A stretch of 64,000 nt of DNA from Paenibacillus lentus (GTDB lineage: Bacteria > Bacillota > Bacilli > Paenibacillales > Paenibacillaceae): positions 1,426,001-1,490,000 of the forward strand of contig NZ_CP034248.1 in assembly GCF_003931855.1 (NCBI RefSeq), written 5' to 3'. Shown one piece after another: positions 43,006 to 52,011 of this stretch. Positions within the stretch are counted from its first letter, which is position 1. Each line of letters starts with the position of its first letter. The position numbers were made by a program, and so were the translations under genes. The notes beneath the pieces are model-generated. The model did not search any database. It was not told the DNA's origin and was given only the letters and a program-made list of their open reading frames with translations.

Positions 43006-43502
43006 GTGTTTATCAAATTATTTCAACTTTAAAGAAATTGAATGAAGTTCATGTCCAATTGTTAGAGATCGGCAAAGAAAAGCAACAGGCAATTATTAAA
43101 AATGATTCTTTCGTTTTAACTACGCTTATGACAAAAGAAAATCGTTTGTTGAAGAAAATGGACGATATCGAGGTACAAAGGGGTGAAGCTGTAACCTCCT
43201 TTTTAAGTGAGAAGGGGATCCGTTCGCAGTTGAATTTGACTGTTTCAGAAATTTCTCGGCTTGTCTTTGACCCAGATGAAAAAAGAGAATTGTTAGAAAT
43301 TCGTGATTTATTAGTAGATAACACTATGCAGTTAAAAAAACAAAATGAACATACAAAGGAATTATTAGAACAATCCTTACATTTTATTGATTTCTCCTTG
43401 AATTTAATATTTGGCGTAGATGAAGATATGATTTATAGAAAACCAACAGATCAACAGCCAACATTAACAAATAGAAATAATTATTTTGACACAAAAGCAT
43501 AA
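43002..43502 (+). CDS. flgN: FlgN-family export chaperone
   Basis: A 166-aa helical protein of the FlgN family, the cytoplasmic chaperone of the hook-filament junction proteins FlgK and FlgL, encoded just downstream. It is predicted to be almost all helix, with coiled-coil heptads and the RNRNNYFDTKA-like C-terminal tail. TTG 43002 overlaps the flgM stop (TTGA), so translation is coupled; the Shine-Dalgarno is weak. Codons are notably AT-rich compared with comF genes upstream. Confidence 0.88.
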   Translation: MSVYQIISTLKKLNEVHVQLLEIGKEKQQAIIKNDSFVLTTLMTKENRLLKKMDDIEVQRGEAVTSFLSEKGIRSQLNLTVSEISRLVFDPDEKRELLEIRDLLVDNTMQLKKQNEHTKELLEQSLHFIDFSLNLIFGVDEDMIYRKPTDQQPTLTNRNNYFDTKA

Positions 43503-43527
43503 TACGGCTTAGGTTTAGGAGGGAATT

Positions 43528-45096
43528 ATGACATCAACATTTCATGGTATTGAAACTGCGAAACGAAGTTTATTTACGCAAATGGCAGGTATGAATACGA
43601 CGGGGCATAATATAGCGAATGCAAGCACACCAGGCTACTCTAGACAAATCGTAGGTACTGCCGCTACCCGTCCGATAGAAGTGCCTACCTTGCATAAATC
43701 GACTGCGCCAGGACAACTGGGTACAGGCGTTGAAGTTACTTATATTAAACGTGTAAGGGATCAATTTCTCGACGAACAATACTGGAATGCAAACCGTTCA
43801 TTGGGGGATTGGGAAATTCAAGCAGGGACACTGGCTAAATTAGAGGCGATATTTAATGAGCCATCCGATGCAGGTTTAACGACTGTAATTAATAATTTCT
43901 GGAAGTCATGGTCTGAATTCAGTAAAGATCCTGAAAACGTTACTTCGAGGAAAATCGTGCGGGAAAATGCGCTGGCTTTGGTCGATGCATTTAATGAAAC
44001 TAGCAAGAAAATCACTGATATGCAAACGGACCTAACTCGAAGCCTAAGTGTGAATGCTGATCATGTAAATACGTTAGCAGAGCAGATTGCCCAGTTGAAT
44101 TATGAAATAAATCGCATCGAGGGCCTTGGGGATAATGCGAATGACTTGAAAGACCAAAGAGATCTCATCATCGACGAATTATCCAAGATGGGTAATGTGA
44201 TTGTTGAGCGCGAAGAATCAAGCTACTATCGCGTTTTATTTGGCGGTGTGGAGCTTGTACAGGGGAACAATGCTAATCCAGTAACGACGGCTGGCTTGGA
44301 AGCGGCATATACAGGCAATGGACTAAATAGTGGTGAATTATTTGGAATAATCAAATCCAGAGATTCCATTGTCCAGGATTATTTGGATCAGCTTAACGAA
44401 ATGGCAAATACGATTGCGAACGGTGATGTGGAAGTAACTATACCTGCGGGATCGGTACTTCCGGAAGGTACTGTATTTAATGGTATAACCTATACTGGGG
44501 CTAACCGAACTTTAACAAGCGACCTTACGGTTACCGTGAAAGGGATTAATGGTCTGCACCAGCTGGGTTATATCTTTACTTCACCAGCTCAACGTGCAGG
44601 TGAGTTTTTTAGTTCGAAGGGCGGGCCGCTGACTGCAGCTTCGTTTAGCTTGAGTGCTGCTATTGAACAAGACCCAAATAGGATTGCATCTTCGTTGCGG
44701 GTTATTCCTGGAACAGTTGCTACAGGAGATCAAGTGGTTAAAGGTAATAATACGCTTGCTCTACTTATGTCTGGACTGAGAGACAAGATGTTCACATTTA
44801 ATCCAATATCCAGTAATAATGGAATTACCAAAGGGACCTTCGATGATTATTATCGGGGAATGATGGGGCAATTAGGTGTACAGAGCCGAGAGGCTCTTAG
44901 ACAGCAGGAGAACAACCAGTTGCTTGTTGATCAAGTCGATAACAGAAGACAATCAGTCAGTGGTGTATCATTGGATGAAGAGATGGCTAATCTCATAAAA
45001 CTACAACATGCCTATGGGGCAGCTTCACGTTTAATGACAACAATGGATCAGAACCTAGATAGGGTAATTAATAGTATGGGTATAGTGGGCAGATAA
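43528..45096 (+). CDS. flgK: Flagellar hook-associated protein 1 FlgK
   Basis: A 522-aa hook-filament junction protein. The N-terminal flagellin/rod motif (GIETAKRSLFTQMAGMNTTG and HNIANASTPGYSRQ) and the C-terminal heptad region (SGVSLDEEMANLIKLQHAYG, ending MDQNLDRVINSMG) are conserved. The central part is variable and surface-exposed. Exported by the flagellar type III apparatus with help of FlgN. TTAGGAGGG precedes the ATG. It is tightly followed by flgL. Confidence 0.97.
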   Translation: MTSTFHGIETAKRSLFTQMAGMNTTGHNIANASTPGYSRQIVGTAATRPIEVPTLHKSTAPGQLGTGVEVTYIKRVRDQFLDEQYWNANRSLGDWEIQAGTLAKLEAIFNEPSDAGLTTVINNFWKSWSEFSKDPENVTSRKIVRENALALVDAFNETSKKITDMQTDLTRSLSVNADHVNTLAEQIAQLNYEINRIEGLGDNANDLKDQRDLIIDELSKMGNVIVEREESSYYRVLFGGVELVQGNNANPVTTAGLEAAYTGNGLNSGELFGIIKSRDSIVQDYLDQLNEMANTIANGDVEVTIPAGSVLPEGTVFNGITYTGANRTLTSDLTVTVKGINGLHQLGYIFTSPAQRAGEFFSSKGGPLTAASFSLSAAIEQDPNRIASSLRVIPGTVATGDQVVKGNNTLALLMSGLRDKMFTFNPISSNNGITKGTFDDYYRGMMGQLGVQSREALRQQENNQLLVDQVDNRRQSVSGVSLDEEMANLIKLQHAYGAASRLMTTMDQNLDRVINSMGIVGR

Positions 45097-45114
45097 GAAT
45101 AGGGGGCGATTATT

Positions 45115-46011
45115 ATGGCGTTACGGGTTACACCGGGCATGATGAACTTGCAGATGATGAGAAATATCAACTCCAATTTAATTAGAATGGATCATAACCA
45201 AAATAAATTGTCAACGGGTATGAAGTTGAACAAACCATCGGATGACCCGGTTGGCATCACATATTCATTAAGATATCGAAGTGAACTTTCTATAAATGAC
45301 CAGCTTCAAAAAAATGCTGAATCTGCAGTTTCATGGCTCGAATTCTCTGATACAACCGTTGGGCAAATCAATGATATTTCTCAGCGTGCTTATGAATTGC
45401 TTGTACGGGCTGCAAATGGGACTAACCCGGAAGAAGCATTGGATGCAATCAATATTGAAATAGAACAGATCTATGAGCAATTAATATCGCTGGGCAACAG
45501 CAAGTTTAATGATAAGTATATTTTTAATGGACAATTAACGGATCAGGCTCCCTATGATCAGCTCTTGGCTCCAACCCAAGGTACAGACACTCATGGTATT
45601 CTTTATAAATTTTCAGAGGGTTCAGGTCTGTCCATAAATATTAGCGGACAGGATATCTTTGGAGAGCCTAACGACGATGATAATCTATTTGCAATTTTGA
45701 CTAGAGTGCAGACTGCTTTGGGGTCAGATGATAAAACGGCACTTCAAGCTGAACTTGAAAATTTGAAGGATCGTTTAGTTAAGATAAATGAAGCCCGTTC
45801 CGAGATTGGGGCTAAGACGAACCGGATTGATTTGATTAGTAACCGTCTTGGGGATCTTGAAATGAATATAACCTCCATGCAGTCTAAAGTAGAAGACACC
45901 GATTACGCTGAGACAATCCTAGTATTAAAACAAAATGAAAGTGTATATCAAGCCTCATTAGCAACCAGTGCTAAGATTATGCAGATGAGCTTGCTGGATT
46001 ATTTACGCTAA
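45115..46011 (+). CDS. flgL: Flagellar hook-associated protein 3 FlgL
   Basis: A 298-aa second junction protein. The flagellin-like N-terminus is RVTPGMMNLQMMRNINSNL with NKLSTGMKLNKPSDDPVG; the C-terminal helix is NESVYQASLATSAKIMQMSL. It lies 18 bp after flgK and joins the filament to FlgK at the cell surface. GGGGGCG precedes the ATG. Confidence 0.97.
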   Translation: MALRVTPGMMNLQMMRNINSNLIRMDHNQNKLSTGMKLNKPSDDPVGITYSLRYRSELSINDQLQKNAESAVSWLEFSDTTVGQINDISQRAYELLVRAANGTNPEEALDAINIEIEQIYEQLISLGNSKFNDKYIFNGQLTDQAPYDQLLAPTQGTDTHGILYKFSEGSGLSINISGQDIFGEPNDDDNLFAILTRVQTALGSDDKTALQAELENLKDRLVKINEARSEIGAKTNRIDLISNRLGDLEMNITSMQSKVEDTDYAETILVLKQNESVYQASLATSAKIMQMSLLDYLR

Positions 46012-46027
46012 TAAGAGGTGATTCAAT

Positions 46028-46594
46028 ATGGAGCTGTCTAGATTATCGATTCGGCAAACCTATGGTGCCATAGGCATAGAAAGCCAGAGAGCTCAAATGA
46101 AAATGGAGTCCCCGCCGGGTGAGTTAAGAATTGAGAGCACACCGGCGGCCATGGATGTTCAGAGAGTCCCTGCTGAACTGAACATAGATAGCTCCGAAGC
46201 CTGGATGGCCTATGGAAAAGGCAATCATCTGGAATGGTATCGTATGGTCTCGAGTCAGTATTACGGTGAGTTTCTCAATAATGTGGCCCGGATAGTAGAG
46301 GAGGGGAATCAGTTAGCCCAATTTACTAAGCCAGGCAATACAATTGCTAATATAATGGCGAATCGTATCGTGGAAAAGCCTAATATTCAATACGTAGGGG
46401 AGGCCTCGACGGATAACGTGGATCTTCAGTATATTCCTGCGAGCTTGAATATTAACTGGAATGACCATGAGACGCAAATAGAATATCTTCCCCAAAAGCC
46501 ACAAGTAACTTTTGAGGCAGCTGTGACGAATATTTATATGAGAAATAAGAACAGCATTGAGATGTGGGTTAGTAATTATAATTTGTATGGTTAA
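46028..46594 (+). CDS. DUF6470 family protein (YviE-like)
   Basis: A 188-aa protein of the DUF6470 family (YviE in Bacillus), usually between flgL and fliW. Short near-repeats are seen at the start, such as MESPPGELRIEST and VQRVPAELNIDSS, and again YIPASLNINWN near residue 145. They suggest repeated beta strands. No signal peptide. Function unknown; genome position ties it to the filament assembly stage. It is followed by a small terminator before fliW. Confidence 0.9.
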   Translation: MELSRLSIRQTYGAIGIESQRAQMKMESPPGELRIESTPAAMDVQRVPAELNIDSSEAWMAYGKGNHLEWYRMVSSQYYGEFLNNVARIVEEGNQLAQFTKPGNTIANIMANRIVEKPNIQYVGEASTDNVDLQYIPASLNINWNDHETQIEYLPQKPQVTFEAAVTNIYMRNKNSIEMWVSNYNLYG

Positions 46595-46598
46595 AATA

Positions 46599-46629
46599 AA
46601 GCTATAGCCTAAGGCTGTAGCTTTTTTTG
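46599..46629 (+). terminator. Terminator between DUF6470 and fliW
   Basis: AAGCTATAGCC and GGCTGTAGCTT pair (one G-T) around a 3-nt loop, followed by T7. Confidence 0.82.
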
Positions 46630-46640
46630 GAGGCGATGAT

Positions 46641-47060
46641 ATGTTAAGTCAATTCAATAATATAGACATCTCGTTTGAGGGGGGGATTTTTGGGTTTGAA
46701 CATCTGGATCGGTTTATGTTGGAAGCGATTGAAGATACACCCTTTGCATATCTAAAAAGTGTCGAAGATGAAAATGTGTCATTTATAACGACATCTCCAT
46801 TTCATTGGTATATGAATTATGAGCTTAAATTAGATGAAGGCTTAAAAAACAAGCTAAAACTAAAGCATGAAGAAGATACTTTAGTACTTGGCATTGTTAC
46901 CATTAAGAATCCATCTGAAGCCTCGACGATTAATTTGCTCGCTCCTCTAATTATTAACATTCAAGACAAAATTGGGCTGCAGCATGTTTTTCATGAACAA
47001 ACTGATTATAAAACCCAAAGCCCGTTGTTTATAGAACCTACAAGTAGAGGGGAGGAATGA
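46641..47060 (+). CDS. fliW: Flagellar assembly factor FliW
   Basis: A 139-aa FliW. In Bacillus it binds flagellin or CsrA in turn; free FliW blocks CsrA allosterically, linking Hag export to Hag translation. Conserved features are FEGGIFGFEHLDRFML near the start, PFAYLKSVEDENVSFI, and the LLAPLIINIQDKIGLQHVF block. TTTGGAGG precedes the ATG. It sits immediately before csrA and hag, the usual place for this control loop. Confidence 0.96.
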   Translation: MLSQFNNIDISFEGGIFGFEHLDRFMLEAIEDTPFAYLKSVEDENVSFITTSPFHWYMNYELKLDEGLKNKLKLKHEEDTLVLGIVTIKNPSEASTINLLAPLIINIQDKIGLQHVFHEQTDYKTQSPLFIEPTSRGEE

Positions 47061-47063
47061 TTG

Positions 47064-47285
47064 ATGCTTGTACTCTCGCGTAAGCGTGGCCAGACGATTC
47101 AAATTAATAATGATATAGAAATTTATATATCCTCTATTGAGGGGGATAGCGTGAAAATTGGAATTAAGGCGCCGGCAGACGTCATTATTATGCGGAAGGA
47201 ACTGCTTGAGGAAGTACAGGCAAATAATTTACAAGCTAGTTTAGCGCCCAAAAATCTTGATTTCATAAAAAAAATAAAAAAATAA
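47064..47285 (+). CDS. csrA: Carbon storage/translation regulator CsrA
   Basis: A 73-aa RNA-binding CsrA that represses hag translation. The core [20 protein letters not shown] is canonical, followed by [24 protein letters not shown] 47064 follows AGGGGAGGA; TTG 47061 would add one residue. The C-terminal tail (FIKKIKK) is encoded by an A-rich run continuing past the stop. A CsrA-type hairpin lies in the hag leader 77 bp downstream. Confidence 0.96.
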   Translation: MLVLSRKRGQTIQINNDIEIYISSIEGDSVKIGIKAPADVIIMRKELLEEVQANNLQASLAPKNLDFIKKIKK

Positions 47286-47308
47286 AAAAAAAAATATCAT
47301 TTTTAGTA

Positions 47309-47335
47309 TAAACTCTGGTAAGGAAAAGCCGATAT
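47309..47335 (+). promoter_or_regulatory. Consensus sigma-D promoter for hag
   Basis: TAAA (47309-47312), a 15-bp spacer and GCCGATAT (47328-47335) match the sigma-D consensus exactly. Confidence 0.92.
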
Positions 47336-47358
47336 ATAAATTAAGGCGAAATGCCTAA

Positions 47359-47395
47359 TTCACAAGGATGTGAAATTTTAAAATTCAAGGAGGAA
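47359..47395 (+). promoter_or_regulatory. CsrA-binding sites in the hag leader
   Basis: ACAAGGATGT (47362-47371) matches the high-affinity CsrA consensus, displayed as an AGGA loop on a TTCACA/TGTGAA stem. A second GGA-type site is the Shine-Dalgarno AAGGAGGA (47387-47394), 20 nt further on. Bridging both would block ribosome entry. Confidence 0.85.
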
Positions 47396-47402
47396 GTAAC
47401 AA

Positions 47403-48218
47403 ATGATTATTAACCACAATCTTAACGCAATGAACTCGCACCGCAACCTGACGTTGAACAACATTCAACAAGGTAAGTCTTCTGAGAAGCTATCTTCCGG
47501 TTACCGTGTTAACCGTGCTGCTGACGATGCAGCGGGTCTATCGATTTCCGAGAAAATGCGTGCCCAAATCAGATCGATGAACCAAGGTATGCGTAACGCT
47601 CAAGACGGCGTATCTCTTGTTCAAACAGCTGAGGGTGCAATGAATGAAGTTTCCGACATGCTGACACGTATGAAAGAACTTGCTACTCAAGCTTCTTCCA
47701 TGACTTACAATGACAGTGACTTGGTTGCCATGAACGATGAGTATACGGAGCTGATCAACGCGATTAATGATATCGGCGCGAATGCTGAGTTCAACGGCAT
47801 CAAATTGCTAGATGGTTCTGGCGGACAAACATTTAATATTCAACTTGGTGGAACTGAAAATGAAAAAGTTGAAATTAATATGGAAAAAGCAAAAATTAGC
47901 GATCTGACAGATAACTTGGGTAGTCTAGATACTCAAGCTAATGCTGTGACTGAACTTGCAGCTCTTGACACAGCAATTGGAACTGTAAATGCTGCTCGCT
48001 CTGCACTGGGTGCATTCCAAAACCGTTTGGAGCACATGTACAACAACGTAGGTACAACTGCTGAGAACTTGCAAGCAGCAGAATCGCGGATTCGTGATAC
48101 TGACATGGCTCAAGAAATGATGGCCTATACGAAATTCAATATCCTGCAACAAGCTTCTACTGCCATGTTGGCTCAAGCTAACCAAGCGCCTCAAGGCGTA
48201 TTGCAATTGTTGCGTTAA
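47403..48218 (+). CDS. hag: Flagellin Hag
   Basis: A 271-aa flagellin, the filament subunit. The D0/D1 N-terminal part is MIINHNLNAMNSHRNLTLNN with KLSSGYRVNRAADDAAGLSI. The C-terminal part has ESRIRDTDMAQEMM and ends QANQAPQGVLQLLR. The variable D2/D3 region is nearly absent, so the filament is of the short type. Codon bias is strong. It is expressed from a consensus sigma-D promoter and controlled by CsrA at the leader. A putative glycosyltransferase gene follows and a flagellin methylase gene lies 7 kb on. Confidence 0.98.
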   Translation: MIINHNLNAMNSHRNLTLNNIQQGKSSEKLSSGYRVNRAADDAAGLSISEKMRAQIRSMNQGMRNAQDGVSLVQTAEGAMNEVSDMLTRMKELATQASSMTYNDSDLVAMNDEYTELINAINDIGANAEFNGIKLLDGSGGQTFNIQLGGTENEKVEINMEKAKISDLTDNLGSLDTQANAVTELAALDTAIGTVNAARSALGAFQNRLEHMYNNVGTTAENLQAAESRIRDTDMAQEMMAYTKFNILQQASTAMLAQANQAPQGVLQLLR

Positions 48219-48240
48219 TTGGATTAGCTTCAAGTCCGGT

Positions 48241-48270
48241 AGGAGTCCACTGATCAGTGGACTCCTTTCT
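48241..48270 (+). terminator. Perfect palindromic terminator after hag
   Basis: AGGAGTCCACTGA and TCAGTGGACTCCT form a perfect 26-bp palindrome followed by a short T run. Confidence 0.88.
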
Positions 48271-48284
48271 TATAGGAGTGAACC

Positions 48285-49349
48285 ATGGAAATATCTGTAT
48301 GCATGATCGTTAGAAATGAGGAACAACATTTAAGAGCTTGTATAGGTAGTATTCCTGACAATATTGAAATAGTAATTGTTGATACAGGTTCTACAGACCG
48401 TACAACTGAAATTGCTGAATCATATAAAAATGTGCAACTTTATCGCTACGAATGGGAAGAAGACTTTGCAAAGGCAAGGAATTACTCTCTTTCAAAGGCG
48501 ACAGGCAGTCACATATTTGTGATTGATGCGGACGAACGGTTTCAATCAGGAACATATGAGCAAATTATGAATTATATTCAGCAAAATTCGCAAAAACCTG
48601 CCGCTGTTATGATTCGGAATATTGACGAGTCCAGCGAACAGCGCAGAGTTCATCGGATGGTACGTTTATTTCCTAACGATGGGAGATATAGATTCTGGGG
48701 TACCGTCCATGAAGTGCTGTACAAGGATCAATCTACTGCTTCATTCGATTTAAGTGATATCATGATTGATCATTTTGGATATAATTATTCAAATTATCGA
48801 GAGAAGAAATACGGGGTGTATCATTCCCTGTACCATACCCATCTAAAGGTAAATCCTTCTGATGGATATATGTGGTACCAACTAGGGAAATTGCACGCAT
48901 CTGTTGAAGAACTGGAAGAGGCATGCGAGGCATTCATCCAGGCTTCCCGTTTTATGGGAGTCCCTACTTTATCTCATGCTGCGATGGTTGTGGAGTTTGC
49001 CAAGGTACTACGTAAAGCTCAATTGGTTGAAGACGCGATTTACTTGCTGGAGAGCAATCGAGATTATTATGTTGATTATCCTGATTTATGGTTCCAGCTC
49101 GGTTTGTTGTATATAGACGCCGGAAGAATGGAACTTATCTCGAATGCTTTTGAGCAGGCGCTTCTAATCGGGGAGACCAGGAAATATGCCTCAATCGAGG
49201 GTTCGGGCTCATTTCTTGCAGCTTTCAACCTGGGAGTTTTCTATGAAGTAACTGGTAAAAGTGAGGAAGCACTAAAGTATTATAACATGGCTCGGCCTTA
49301 TGAGCCTGCTGCTCTTCGGATTGATATTCTTAGTAGAGAGGTGAATTAA
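48285..49349 (+). CDS. Family 2 glycosyltransferase with C-terminal TPR-like helices
   Basis: A 354-aa protein. The N-terminal GT-A domain has ISVCMIVRNEEQHLRACI, the nucleotide loop VDTGSTDRTTEIAESY, and FVIDADERF with the DxD metal site. Residues ~200-340 form TPR-like helical pairs (MWYQLGKLHASVEELEEACE; LWFQLGLLYIDAGRMELISN; AAFNLGVFYEVTGKSEEALK). Proteins of this design sit in flagellar clusters of Paenibacillus and Clostridia and are candidate flagellin glycosyltransferases. Here it lies between hag and fliD, with its stop codon touching the fliD start. No membrane segment. Sugar donor unknown; flagellin as acceptor is inference. Confidence 0.88.
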   Translation: MEISVCMIVRNEEQHLRACIGSIPDNIEIVIVDTGSTDRTTEIAESYKNVQLYRYEWEEDFAKARNYSLSKATGSHIFVIDADERFQSGTYEQIMNYIQQNSQKPAAVMIRNIDESSEQRRVHRMVRLFPNDGRYRFWGTVHEVLYKDQSTASFDLSDIMIDHFGYNYSNYREKKYGVYHSLYHTHLKVNPSDGYMWYQLGKLHASVEELEEACEAFIQASRFMGVPTLSHAAMVVEFAKVLRKAQLVEDAIYLLESNRDYYVDYPDLWFQLGLLYIDAGRMELISNAFEQALLIGETRKYASIEGSGSFLAAFNLGVFYEVTGKSEEALKYYNMARPYEPAALRIDILSREVN

Positions 49350-50861
49350 ATGCCTATTCGTATATCTGGGATGGCTTCAGGAATGGATATTGATTTGTTA
49401 GTATCCGACCTAATGAAAGCAGAAAAAATTCCTCTGACAAAAAAGACCCAAAATAAGACGATTGTACAATATCGTATGGATTTGTACAGGGATGTAAATA
49501 CCAAATTAATGGCGCTGAGGGACAATATCAGCAAAATGCGCTTTAGTACGGATTTTTCCGGAGTTAAGGCGGCATCATCGAATGAAAATGCTGTAAAAGT
49601 TAGTGGAAGCAATCCGGGTAAAGTGACAACGACTATTGAGGTGAAACATTTAGCTGAACAAGCAAAGAAGCTAAGTACAGGCAAGGCAACTATTGGTAGT
49701 GGGCTCGATTTAAGCAAATCGTTAGCAGAAAATGCAGATAACTTTGATACGTCCCCCATTCTGGATCCGTCAGGGGGTGCAACAAATTTAACAATGACGA
49801 TTAATGGGGTGGATATCAACTACAGCAAAGACGATTCGATTCAGAGCATCATCAACAAGGTGAATCAATCCAGTGCAGGAGTTGCGCTGAGCTACGATTC
49901 TTCGGCGGATCAGTTCGTATTTATCTCCAGGCAGACCGGTAAGGCTGCCCAAATTGATGCCCAGGATATAGAAGGCAACTTCCTCGCGGCAATTAAGATG
50001 GACAGCACTGATGTCCCGACGGGAAAGGATGCTAAGGTCGTTATCAATGGTATTGAATCTGACCGTTCCAGTAATTCGTTTACGCAGGATGGGGTTACGT
50101 ACACGCTGTTGCAGCCAACTACATCAGCAGTAACGATTACAAACAATAATGATACGGATGCTATAGTTAACAAAATCAAGGAGTTCGTCAATAATTATAA
50201 TGAAGCCATATCCTTAGTGCACAAGCTGACGGATGAGAAAATTGCTCGAGGATATGCCCCTCTAACAAATGAACAGAAAAAGGAGATGGCGGAGGAGGAA
50301 GTTAAGAATTGGGAGAAGTTAGCAAAAAGGGGGCTACTTAGAAATGATGTCTTGTTAGAACCTTTCGCTCGAAAAATGCGTTCCTTTTTATCCGAAGCCA
50401 TTCCTGTCGATGGAACGACAAATCTTTCTCCTATGGATATTGGACTGGGTACAACGTCTTATAATGGAAATGCAGCTGAATTTGCTACCGCTGGCGGGAA
50501 GATTGTTTTGGATGAAGATAAACTAAGAAAAGCGATTGAAGCGGACCCGAATCAGGTAGAGGCACTTTTTACACGTGTATCTGGAACCGGTAGTGAAGAA
50601 GGTTTATTTCAAAAGATGTATAAACAACTGAATACAACTATTACTGATATTACTAAGAAGTCAGGCAAGGCAGGTGGCTCTTACAATGATATCACTACAG
50701 AATTGGGAAAACAATCTAGTAAAATGGAATTGGAGATTAAAACACTCGAAGATAGACTGAACAGAAAAGAGGAGTTTTATTACAAACAATTTGCAGCTAT
50801 GGAGAAGGCGATGTCCAATAGCAACAGCCAATTGAACTTTTTGCTGCAGAATATGGGATAA
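49350..50861 (+). CDS. fliD: Flagellar cap protein FliD (HAP2)
   Basis: A 503-aa filament cap, which guides flagellin subunits into the growing tip. The N-terminal FliD domain reads PIRISGMASGMDIDLLVSDL and the C-terminal domain has LEDRLNRKEEFYYKQFAAME and ends in an SQLNFLLQNMG helix. ATG 49350 directly abuts the previous stop, with AGAGAGGTG as ribosome-binding site. It is followed by flaG, fliS and fliT in one operon. Confidence 0.97.
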   Translation: MPIRISGMASGMDIDLLVSDLMKAEKIPLTKKTQNKTIVQYRMDLYRDVNTKLMALRDNISKMRFSTDFSGVKAASSNENAVKVSGSNPGKVTTTIEVKHLAEQAKKLSTGKATIGSGLDLSKSLAENADNFDTSPILDPSGGATNLTMTINGVDINYSKDDSIQSIINKVNQSSAGVALSYDSSADQFVFISRQTGKAAQIDAQDIEGNFLAAIKMDSTDVPTGKDAKVVINGIESDRSSNSFTQDGVTYTLLQPTTSAVTITNNNDTDAIVNKIKEFVNNYNEAISLVHKLTDEKIARGYAPLTNEQKKEMAEEEVKNWEKLAKRGLLRNDVLLEPFARKMRSFLSEAIPVDGTTNLSPMDIGLGTTSYNGNAAEFATAGGKIVLDEDKLRKAIEADPNQVEALFTRVSGTGSEEGLFQKMYKQLNTTITDITKKSGKAGGSYNDITTELGKQSSKMELEIKTLEDRLNRKEEFYYKQFAAMEKAMSNSNSQLNFLLQNMG

Positions 50862-50882
50862 TAAAGTCGAGGAGGGTTTGAG

Positions 50883-51248
50883 ATGCAGGTTCCTAATTTG
50901 CCTTCTACTTCCTTGTCTAGCACCAATGCGAAGATTAAAGAACCATCATTTACCCCTAGTTATGTGGGGTCAAGTTATCATGATCTACAGGATAAAAGCA
51001 GAGTACAACCTTTATCTGTAAGTGAAAAGGCGCTCCTTGAGGCGATTCATAAAGTAAATAAAACACTTGAAGGTACGCCTCAGCGCTATGAATTCAAACT
51101 GCATGACTCTACTGGGCAACTCGTAATTAAAATTTATAACAAAGAAACGGATGAAATCATCCGGGAGCTACCGCCAGAAAAGATGATAGAGTTAGTCGAA
51201 AAACTGCAACAAATCGTAGTAGGCGCAATAATTGATGAAAAGAGGTAA
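50883..51248 (+). CDS. flaG: FlaG-family protein
   Basis: A 121-aa FlaG-type protein, thought to affect filament length. A disordered Ser/Thr/Pro-rich N-terminal part is followed by the typical beta domain: LEGTPQRYEFKLHDSTGQLV, then IYNKETDEIIRELPPEKMIE and a C-terminal helix. GAGGAGGGTTTG precedes the ATG. Sits between fliD and fliS. Confidence 0.93.
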   Translation: MQVPNLPSTSLSSTNAKIKEPSFTPSYVGSSYHDLQDKSRVQPLSVSEKALLEAIHKVNKTLEGTPQRYEFKLHDSTGQLVIKIYNKETDEIIRELPPEKMIELVEKLQQIVVGAIIDEKR

Positions 51249-51254
51249 TCAGAC

Positions 51255-51626
51255 GTGCAGCAAGCAGTAAACCAATATTATGAGACACAAATTAAAACTG
51301 CTTCACCTGAAGAGTTGACGTTGATGCTCTATAACGGATGCATACGTTTTTTAAAGCAGACATATATCGCAGTAGAGAATAAAGATTTTAAGAGTAAGAG
51401 TGCAAATATCACTAAGGCTATTAACATTATTGATGAGTTGCAGGCTACCCTTGATATGAACTATGAAATCTCGAAAAATCTCTTTTCTCTATATGAATAT
51501 TTCAAACAACGTCTTGTCTATGCAAGCATGCAGTTGGATTTGGATGTGTTGCAGGAGATCATCGACATGGTTACGGACCTGCGTGATACTTGGCATGAGG
51601 CAATTAAGACGGTGAAACAAAAATGA
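51255..51626 (+). CDS. fliS: Flagellin export chaperone FliS
   Basis: A 123-aa helical chaperone that keeps flagellin unpolymerised before export. The NQYYETQIKTASPEELTLML start and YNGCIRFLKQ helix are characteristic, as is DLRDTWHEAIK near the end. The GTG start at 51255 follows AAAGAGGTAATC. Its stop overlaps the next gene by four bases. Confidence 0.95.
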   Translation: MQQAVNQYYETQIKTASPEELTLMLYNGCIRFLKQTYIAVENKDFKSKSANITKAINIIDELQATLDMNYEISKNLFSLYEYFKQRLVYASMQLDLDVLQEIIDMVTDLRDTWHEAIKTVKQK

Positions 51627-51994
51627 TGGGTTCTCATAATAAATTGGTGGCTGCTGCCCATGCATTGGTAGATGTGACGCAAGAATACTTAATGGAGATC
51701 CAATCGAATGAGGAATGGTTCTTGATGACCGACGGGTATGTTGCGAAGCAGTCTGAGTTGGTCAAAGATATTCAAGGTGTAGGTATAAGCAGCTTGTCAT
51801 TGCAAGAACAGGGGAAGGTGCAAGAATTGCTCCGTGTCTGCTACCAGTTAGAACTGCAAATCAACAATGAGATATCCCGGCAGCATTCGATTGTCGGGAA
51901 TCAAATCAATCAATTGCGCAAAGGAAATAACTTTAGAAACAAGTATGAGTCAGCATCTTTAGGATCAGGCATGATGCTTGATACCTATAAATAA
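51623..51994 (+). CDS. fliT: FliT-like flagellar chaperone
   Basis: A 123-aa, almost wholly helical protein in the fliT position after fliS, probably a FliD or FliS co-chaperone. It shares little sequence beyond length, helicity and position. The ATG overlaps the fliS stop (ATGA). The C-terminal tail is NKYESASLGSGMMLDTYK. Confidence 0.75.
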   Translation: MMGSHNKLVAAAHALVDVTQEYLMEIQSNEEWFLMTDGYVAKQSELVKDIQGVGISSLSLQEQGKVQELLRVCYQLELQINNEISRQHSIVGNQINQLRKGNNFRNKYESASLGSGMMLDTYK

Positions 51995-52011
51995 TAATAG
52001 GGAGGATTAAA

